Of a stretch of 12,984 nucleotides of DNA, positions 7,601 through 12,984 are shown in pieces. The first letter of the stretch is position 1, and every line of letters starts with the position of its first letter. The stretch is taken from NCBI GenBank assembly GCA_022451835.1, contig JAKUNX010000041.1, positions 1 through 12,984 on the forward strand, given 5' to 3'. The notes below the pieces were generated by a model. It saw only the letters and a list, made by a program, of their open reading frames with translations, was not told the origin of the DNA and ran no database searches. The position numbers and the translations under genes are program-made. This stretch comes from Candidatus Poseidoniaceae archaeon. GTDB taxonomy: Archaea > Thermoplasmatota > Poseidoniia > Poseidoniales > Poseidoniaceae.

Positions 7601-8325
7601 TTACACCAGAGGTCTGGCAAGAATATCTTGACGGAGAGGCCTCATTAGAGCCAAATGGCAAAATTGCCAATTATCTAACTGCAAGTTTGGCTTTGAAACA
7701 TTCTGCACCTTTGGTTTGTGAGTGGATGATTGCCTCACAATCCAAGTCACAAGTTACGATTTCTGGCACAGCCGATGATGGCAAGATAGGTGAATTCCCT
7801 CTAGCAGGTAGAGTCGATAGGGTTGATGAGTTACATCTCCCTGGAAACGATAACACTCAAAGATTGATTATAATTAGAGATATGAAAACAGTCAATGGCC
7901 CGAAGGTAAAATTGCGTGGAGAAAGACATCGAAGAGCTATTTTTGATGAATTACAACTAGCTCTTTATGCCAAAGCTTGGGAAGCAGCATTTCCAGACGA
8001 TAGAGTAATTGGTGTTGGAATTACTGAAGTTGGCGAGAACACAGAATATTATGTTGAGATCGATCCAGATTATATCGATCTTGTAACTGATCTATCCATA
8101 GGAAAAATAACGACATATACATCGAATACATACCGTGATTTAGATGAGGAAGAAAGCGGTGAAAGCAATGGTTTCCGTGCTTGGCTAGATGAGCGGATTA
8201 GAACTGCTTTACGAGTTGTTGATGGAGCAAATAAAGGCCATGTCAATCCTACTGTAAGCGATGATTGTAAATTTTGTAAAGTTAGAAGGCTATGCCCTTC
8301 GGCAAAATTGGGGGGTAAATTATGA
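4687..8325 (+). CDS. addB: AddB/RexB-like helicase-nuclease subunit with Fe-S nuclease domain
   Basis: The 1212-aa protein matches AddB/RexB in length and layout. AddB pairs with AddA to unwind and resect double-strand DNA ends for recombination; its nuclease cuts one of the two strands. The N-terminus (LLILYPSETSRQ, about 41-52) sits where a Walker A would be but lacks GKS/T, as in RexB and several AddB proteins, so this subunit is probably not an active ATPase. A helicase-like remnant is seen at 585-596 (IVILAGLDSESW). The C-terminal nuclease is intact: SPYRLQAWLKCPRQAW with Cys872; H904 in RGLLMHDIE; D1044 in GRVDRVDE; D1065-M-K1067 in IIRDMKT; and QLALY (1090-1094). The Cys-x2-Cys-x5-Cys set (1194, 1197, 1203) with Cys872 makes the AddB 4Fe-4S site that pins the nuclease domain. 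The ATG at 4687 is the first in frame after the divergent promoter. The 3' end overlaps the next gene by ATGA. Confidence 0.9.
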   Translation: MYGGSNVVNSLHSITIESTPSGMLMPHWLQRSLSDSLGSNLLILYPSETSRQATLNELSRINSAIDSSKHLTIKRLIRALLTDFRQPNVFDDDSVLLYKVHQECVNRAAKGKFPLLHITGKKWGIGKPLRLLQLHQEIAKLSTIPPWDSDPGVKEFRNALLSIEKSSQRTHPDLMQHQLNRLLDSIDGDNLPFSLRELSGIIILDHPPEFSEIERDIFSKISQHIPIHQLCNPGKFRLGYSGAYLQDVKWCSQSDLPAWVPFHEVEQVDHDSPWRSSISEQRTSQYHKVVVEHSGHIIAATTNLLDSLSIIPQDKILIIDADLQNRAHRWQEMLRQLGIYNANKEHAISQEPLIQELIYHLQLASGLEAWSFERLRRFANSANIFINFDLTHPTNPELLPRPHTEILEKISRSFHVLGGPGAAERWCKTLDKSHQQIGDFDDSMAIKQEETQWWLANIINLWNIVADIDFEIPKLEGCYSGDKLPLIEPLESPINLLDVLIESIDWTTMMADDARFNNCIFAVEALKNKLYAIDLEQDLAIQAGLNFIDLVKLVTSNEHNNALRIKCANVEICSPSDAFGQSANIVILAGLDSESWSMKPTNIPWLDNATKVKLGLANSDIKIRQGRHELRHILNGNDSIIVIDTSLDEAASPSPPLSEWLDDVSNDDTIFTTLPTFVNPKEYDEDNHQRSWDLLASDNKKVLKLRIFTTEYEGSTPISVKSGNKGRDIRQRSGLALQDGREVELLPHNKSSLAMAYELPINNRLRNSQPTMKDVEVGQSMNWQERNKMISFSSINLRPGERSANSNTRENTIWPNLGYKINGITVSPAIDPRPLPLQFDLPPTLQSVMGDSQSVLLPKRWSPYRLQAWLKCPRQAWLTNYLQLTSHEIQNEDLDNRTRGLLMHDIEAEIMSLNGVPVFDKPLTESMPLIDSPHNQIDVLWQKSLEFLASKSPWLSRKNAVSVHRCREVIGVTPEVWQEYLDGEASLEPNGKIANYLTASLALKHSAPLVCEWMIASQSKSQVTISGTADDGKIGEFPLAGRVDRVDELHLPGNDNTQRLIIIRDMKTVNGPKVKLRGERHRRAIFDELQLALYAKAWEAAFPDDRVIGVGITEVGENTEYYVEIDPDYIDLVTDLSIGKITTYTSNTYRDLDEEESGESNGFRAWLDERIRTALRVVDGANKGHVNPTVSDDCKFCKVRRLCPSAKLGGKL

Positions 8326-11300
8326 ATTTCCCGTTTAATAATAGTCAGAAATTAGGTCTCGATATAGACAAACATATTGCCATCGATGCCGGTGCTGGAA
8401 CTGGTAAAACTGCAGTTATGGCAGAGAGGTATGTGCAACACTTGCTTGCCGAATATCAACGAGCAAAACAACTACTACCAAATGGTCCAAGAGCACCAAT
8501 CCAAGGCCAAGGAGCCTTACGCTCGCCAGCGAGAGAGAGAAGTAATTTGGTCGAATGGAAAGGCCTGTTACCAAGTGAGGTTGTGGCAATTACCTTTACT
8601 AGAAAAGCAGCATCAGAATTACGTAATAGAATACGTAAGAGATTGAGTAAAACCGATATTGATTTGTATTCAATTTCAAATGGCGACATCGAAATGCTGC
8701 TAAGCAGTCTTGAAGATGCTCCGATATCTACGATTGATGCCTTTTTGTCAAAACTAGTAACACCTTATCTTGATATTTTGACTACCCAGCCGGCAGGCGA
8801 CCAAATCGCAGAAGTAAGATCGCCAATGCTGATTTCCGAAACAATCAATTCTGCTTGGCGTATTAGAACAATTTACGATGCTGATGAAGCGGGAGTTCTT
8901 GGCGACCGTCAAGGATTTATTGATGCAAGAAACAATCTTGCTATTTTACTGGGTGGGCAACGAAATGCCGAGATAGTCTTGGCAGGGTTGTTGAATACCT
9001 CGCTATTTGTAGAGGAAACTAAGCGAGCAATAAAGCAAAAATCTGAGGCTAAAGGCATTGAATGGCGGGAAACTGAATTAGTGAATCCCGACATAATTCT
9101 AGATTTAATTGGCCAGCCTGCAGAACCGTTTATTGATGAACTCTGTACAGAGTTAAGAGGCGTGTTAAACAGTTGGTTAGACGTGTATCTCGAGCACCAT
9201 TTGCATTATATTTTAGCCTGCGAGCAACAAATCGATAGTGAAAGCACTAGATTCAATCAATTAGTAGAATTAGCAAGAAATATTCATCCCGAGGATAGTA
9301 TTGGTAAACTGCAATGGGTATGGCTGGTGGCGGTTTGTTGCACCTCGAAATCATCACTAGACGGCACCGAACATAATCATTTTCCACGCAATAAACTGCC
9401 TAATGGAGATAATTGGCATGGAGGCATTCAAACCAACGCTAATGTTGATTTACCAAACAAACAAATCGCAGAGGTTACTGCTCAATCAACACCGTTGGCC
9501 CAACAATTAAAGAGCATTTTGAATAGCAATCTTGGCAAATTAGCAAAGATACTAGGACGTAGCTCGCATACCTTTGATCCGAGAATACCACTATCATTTT
9601 TATCTGAAGAAAGCTCGTTAATTTATACTGAAATCACCGAGGATTTGACTGCAGAGCCTCCTACTGGCAGAATACGGGTATCCAAACAATTACAACTTTC
9701 TGTACTACGAGATTTGCTAATAGTTCACAAAGGTTGTCAACAAATTTTGACGCTAAGAAAAATGCAGGAAGGAGTACATGATTTCGACGATATACAACGA
9801 TTAGCAGCAGACTTACTACTCTCCCGCTGCCCTGAGATAGTGCGCTATGATTATCCGGTTGAGGTAGTAGATGTGCTAGATAATTTAGGTAGTGAACCAT
9901 GGTCTGATAAGCATATAGATCAAGCGAGACATTTGATTAGTGATAAATATCCTCAATGGCGCGATGATTTTGAACGAAGAGTAGGGATTTTGAAAACAAT
10001 TAGACAACAATTCCTAGCTTTTATTGTCGACGAATATCAAGATACAAACCCTGCACATTTTAGATTATTATCACGCCTTTGGGGTTCACGAAGAATCAAA
10101 GAAACATCAGACTATCATGGCCCCTGGGATCCAACAATTTGTATCGTAGGCGACATGAAGCAAAGCATCTATCGATTTAGACAAGCAGAAGTTACCGTGA
10201 TGCGTCGCACAGTTGAAAATATCAAACGTATGAATCAAATTGAGTTCGGCAATACAAATTTTGAGTTTAGGACTTTAGATAATGCACGCGACCCTAGGCC
10301 GATCGCTGGAGTTGATAGTTTCAAAAGCGATATAAAATCATCAAGGGAATTACCAAAAAATACCGGTAAATGGAACCAAATAGACTTCAATAAAACCGAT
10401 AAAGGAGACATTATAATTGATGATAAAATCATCGAAAATAGAAAATACGGACATATTGATTTGACTTCAAATCATCGTACAGCACATGATTTACTAAATA
10501 CCTTGAACGAAGTGTTCGGTGATGTATTCAACGAACGCCATCATAGTTTACCCGGCGACTATCACGCTAAGCAACAACCATTGAAGGCAGCGAAATTAGA
10601 CACTCCTCATGGTAAATTGGAATGGTTAATGCCTCTAAAGGTGGATAATTTGCCACAAGTAATTGACAATGAATTATTTGATGAATCAAATCCAACTCGT
10701 ATTCATTTAGAACATGAAATGATTGCGTTAAGATTACAAAATTTAATTCAAGGAATCCCATGCAGAGTTTGGAATCCATCAAAAATGGAATATATGACTC
10801 TAGAAAAACCAACGGAGGAAATCAAACCAAGCGATGTCACTATTCTAATTCATTCTAGAACTCATATTGCTGATTTAATCGAGCGGTTACAAGCTAGAGG
10901 TATACCGGTTATTTCTGACAAGCAGGGACAATTACTCACTCAACCTATAGTTGAAAACCTAATGTCTGCATTAGACTTAATCGCCCACCCTAATTCAAAA
11001 TATGCTGCAGCATCATTGGCAAAATCGCCAATTATTGGCCTGACAGACAAATCATTGAATCAGCTGTTTTCAACTCATTTAGAATCTGAGAATTGGTGGC
11101 AAACACTTGCAGACACAGTTCCAAATCCTAATGTTGCTAAATTATTACGTCATATAACTAAGCAAATATCAGGATATAATGTCCATAATATTCTCAATGA
11201 CATAATAGATAATTCTGATTTGATGTTTGCCTATTCTGATGATTCTTCTAGGCAAAATGCTGAACAGTGGTGCAATTTAGTGTACGATATCGGTAAAGAT

Positions 11301-12984
11301 TGTGGCCATAACCCAGCAGAAATTTTTGCTCAGTTAGAAGCATTACAACACTTAGGTACCAAAGGCCCTCAAGCATCAGCAACTCCGTCATCAGGTGCAG
11401 TCAAGATCATGACAGTTCACGGCGCTAAAGGTCTAGAATCTAAGGTAGTAGTAGTATCTGGTATTTTTCAAGCAGGCCGTTATGATGCTAACATTACTAC
11501 ACGAGAAAATGTGCTTGTAACTCCAGAGATAATCTCTGGGCGAATCAACCCATGGGCGTCGTTAGACCGTCCAGAAGATGGTCTTTGGCAGTTCACTAAA
11601 AATATCAACAGTGCTCAAAATCAAGCCGAGCGAAGAAGAGAATTTTATGTTGCACTAACTAGAGTCGAAAATCATTTGATTATTGTAGGAAATTCAACCA
11701 ATGAAGCTGAGATGTGCCCTAAAACCGGAATGATACAGTATACCAGCAAACCTTCTGCTAAAACGATGGGGCACATGTGGATGGAATCACTTAGGTCTAT
11801 TGCTCACAAAGGTGAATTGACCGATTCTCCATGGATAAAATCCGATGATGTGTTTGGTCAAGAATTAGGTGAATATGGTGAACATGAAGTATCATTAGAC
11901 CCGGCAAGCCTTTACTTTAATTCTCAACTTGGGAAAGACAATATTAGGTCAATGGCAATTTACCATGGCCCAGATTGTTTCTCTGAAATCAAACCAATTA
12001 ATCCACAACAAAGATGGCAATTTATCGAGCAAAAATTCGACTCAAACTCAACTATTGCATCCGGTGAACAAGCGCAAAGAGAGGTATCACATACATTGAA
12101 ATTAGGCGCTAATGCCTTAGACAATAGCGTTCAATGCCGCCATCACCATTGGCCGAATAATTTAGCAGATTGGAATAATAACCGCTTGAATAAACTACTT
12201 GAAAATCCAGCAAAGTCTAGCACAGAATCTAGTGATTTACCATCTGCAGTCGAGTTTGGCTTGATGATGCACAGATTGGTAGAGATTAGTTTAGACAATC
12301 CTAGTAAATATAATACCAAAATAACCGCCCCTCTGCCTGAAAGTTGGTTCAATAAGCCCGAACACGAATTGACATCAAATCAATCAATTGAGATTGTTTT
12401 GAGTGAGTTTGGTTTCAATAGAATAGATAAGACAAGCTCTAAGCGATATGATGCAACGTTCGAGCGAATGCAAAAAGTTGCACAGTTAGTCGATAATGGG
12501 CTAACCGGTAGTTACGCGAAGGGCGAGAAAATACACGACATAGTTGCAGAAGGTCTTAGGACAGAGTTGCCATTTTTGTACAATCATTTAGTTGAGATAG
12601 ATACAGCAAGGCAAGTATTTAGGAATAGTCAAATGCAAGAGATGGCAAAGGTCTGTAACGTTGAGATAATTTTCGAGGGCAGGGCAGATTTAGTAATGGC
12701 ATACGCAGATACAGATGGCAATGGGTATTTACAAGTGATAGATATGAAGACTACTGGATGTTTGTATGGATTTAATCATGACAATCCCAAACAAGGCACA
12801 CCGCTTCAAAATTTCAGTGGTGATATATTTGACAGACATCCATCTAATCCAGCCGAGCAAAAAATCATTGACAAATATAAGTATCAATTGACTTTGTACT
12901 CTAAAGCGCTTGAAGCAATTGAAAATGAGAAGCCCCAGGATCAAAGAAGAATAGTATTGCCTCCAGCAATCCTAATTGCTGCAT
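8322..12984 (+). CDS. addA: AddA-like UvrD-family helicase-nuclease, 3' partial
   Basis: The ATG at 8322 overlaps the addB stop (ATGA), implying translational coupling. The frame stays open to the window edge, at least 1554 residues, longer than bacterial AddA (about 1200-1250). SF1A helicase motifs, in order: Walker A DAGAGTGKT (22-30, K29); Ia AITFTRKAASELR (89-101); ISTIDAFL (135-142), with Asp where His is usual; HDFDDI (486-491); II DEYQDTN (570-576); III GDMKQSIYRFRQ (610-621); a motif IV-like SNHR segment; V MTVHGAKGLE (1030-1039); VI FYVALTR (1108-1114). A RecB-family nuclease follows: H1317 in GLMMHRLVE, RTELPF, EGRAD with D1456, IDMKTT with D1474 and K1476, and KYQLTLY (1520-1526). 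All catalytic residues are present, so both the motor and the second nuclease should be active. The end of the nuclease domain and the stop lie beyond the window. UvrD and PcrA are excluded by the C-terminal nuclease, and RecB is less likely because the partner is AddB-like. Confidence 0.93.
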   Translation, partial: MNFPFNNSQKLGLDIDKHIAIDAGAGTGKTAVMAERYVQHLLAEYQRAKQLLPNGPRAPIQGQGALRSPARERSNLVEWKGLLPSEVVAITFTRKAASELRNRIRKRLSKTDIDLYSISNGDIEMLLSSLEDAPISTIDAFLSKLVTPYLDILTTQPAGDQIAEVRSPMLISETINSAWRIRTIYDADEAGVLGDRQGFIDARNNLAILLGGQRNAEIVLAGLLNTSLFVEETKRAIKQKSEAKGIEWRETELVNPDIILDLIGQPAEPFIDELCTELRGVLNSWLDVYLEHHLHYILACEQQIDSESTRFNQLVELARNIHPEDSIGKLQWVWLVAVCCTSKSSLDGTEHNHFPRNKLPNGDNWHGGIQTNANVDLPNKQIAEVTAQSTPLAQQLKSILNSNLGKLAKILGRSSHTFDPRIPLSFLSEESSLIYTEITEDLTAEPPTGRIRVSKQLQLSVLRDLLIVHKGCQQILTLRKMQEGVHDFDDIQRLAADLLLSRCPEIVRYDYPVEVVDVLDNLGSEPWSDKHIDQARHLISDKYPQWRDDFERRVGILKTIRQQFLAFIVDEYQDTNPAHFRLLSRLWGSRRIKETSDYHGPWDPTICIVGDMKQSIYRFRQAEVTVMRRTVENIKRMNQIEFGNTNFEFRTLDNARDPRPIAGVDSFKSDIKSSRELPKNTGKWNQIDFNKTDKGDIIIDDKIIENRKYGHIDLTSNHRTAHDLLNTLNEVFGDVFNERHHSLPGDYHAKQQPLKAAKLDTPHGKLEWLMPLKVDNLPQVIDNELFDESNPTRIHLEHEMIALRLQNLIQGIPCRVWNPSKMEYMTLEKPTEEIKPSDVTILIHSRTHIADLIERLQARGIPVISDKQGQLLTQPIVENLMSALDLIAHPNSKYAAASLAKSPIIGLTDKSLNQLFSTHLESENWWQTLADTVPNPNVAKLLRHITKQISGYNVHNILNDIIDNSDLMFAYSDDSSRQNAEQWCNLVYDIGKDCGHNPAEIFAQLEALQHLGTKGPQASATPSSGAVKIMTVHGAKGLESKVVVVSGIFQAGRYDANITTRENVLVTPEIISGRINPWASLDRPEDGLWQFTKNINSAQNQAERRREFYVALTRVENHLIIVGNSTNEAEMCPKTGMIQYTSKPSAKTMGHMWMESLRSIAHKGELTDSPWIKSDDVFGQELGEYGEHEVSLDPASLYFNSQLGKDNIRSMAIYHGPDCFSEIKPINPQQRWQFIEQKFDSNSTIASGEQAQREVSHTLKLGANALDNSVQCRHHHWPNNLADWNNNRLNKLLENPAKSSTESSDLPSAVEFGLMMHRLVEISLDNPSKYNTKITAPLPESWFNKPEHELTSNQSIEIVLSEFGFNRIDKTSSKRYDATFERMQKVAQLVDNGLTGSYAKGEKIHDIVAEGLRTELPFLYNHLVEIDTARQVFRNSQMQEMAKVCNVEIIFEGRADLVMAYADTDGNGYLQVIDMKTTGCLYGFNHDNPKQGTPLQNFSGDIFDRHPSNPAEQKIIDKYKYQLTLYSKALEAIENEKPQDQRRIVLPPAILIAA

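Noticed and set aside
8377..8646. 89-codon plus-strand ORF
   Set aside because: It lies inside the addA-like gene in another frame, and the addA frame shows Walker A and motif Ia across the same bases; this is a shadow.
8456..12944. Series of minus-strand ORFs of 60-80 codons
   Set aside because: All are antisense to the continuous addA frame, have no recognisable domains and atypical composition.
4687..12984. Novel defence system (nuclease-helicase pair)
   Set aside because: The Fe-S cysteines, nuclease motifs, gene overlap and sizes all match AddAB repair machinery; neighbours are housekeeping genes and there is no transposase, restriction or toxin gene nearby.
1..12984. CRISPR array, tRNA, rRNA or insertion sequence
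   Set aside because: No regularly spaced direct repeats, cloverleaf-like GTTCRA elements or transposase motifs were seen by eye; the window is almost entirely accounted for by coding frames.

Overview
This looks like a chromosomal segment from a low-GC marine euryarchaeon, most plausibly a Poseidoniales (Marine Group II) or related lineage. The main pointers are a secreted protein ending in a PGF-CTERM-type tail (Pro-Gly-Phe, hydrophobic stretch, Arg-Arg), peptidyl-tRNA hydrolases of the Pth2 (archaeal/eukaryotic) type, very tight gene packing with stop/start overlaps, and no obvious Shine-Dalgarno sequences. This is an inference from gene content. No rRNA, tRNA or other phylogenetic marker is present, so lineage confidence is moderate.

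Left part (1-3656, all + strand, closely spaced). A 5'-truncated surface protein carries a probable beta-propeller, two membrane helices and a DUF4430 (transcobalamin-like) domain. It is followed after 40 nt by an ECF-type S-component membrane protein. Together they look like a vitamin uptake pair, with cobalamin the best guess. Two tandem Pth2 paralogs follow. The second begins at an unusual T7 junction where one extra T would create an ATG overlapping the upstream stop. A PLP-dependent low-specificity threonine aldolase closes the block.

Middle (3658-4686). A minus-strand secreted thioredoxin-fold protein (signal peptide, CTNC motif, PGF-CTERM anchor) ends 1 nt from the aldolase stop. Its roughly 100-nt divergent upstream region has several short palindromes and is shared with the next operon.

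Right part (4687-12984, + strand). Two long overlapping genes (ATGA overlap) encode a complete AddB/RexB-like subunit (1212 aa, iron-sulfur nuclease domain, no Walker A) and an AddA-like UvrD-family helicase-nuclease that is open to the window end (at least 1554 aa, all major helicase motifs and the nuclease core present). This is a two-subunit, two-nuclease AddAB-type double-strand-break resection machine in what appears to be an archaeal genome, where HerA-NurA-Mre11-Rad50 would be the expected route. The 4.66 kb from 8322 to the end is one uninterrupted reading frame, so it is not a gene desert. No RNA genes, CRISPR arrays, insertion sequences or integrase/att sites were seen.
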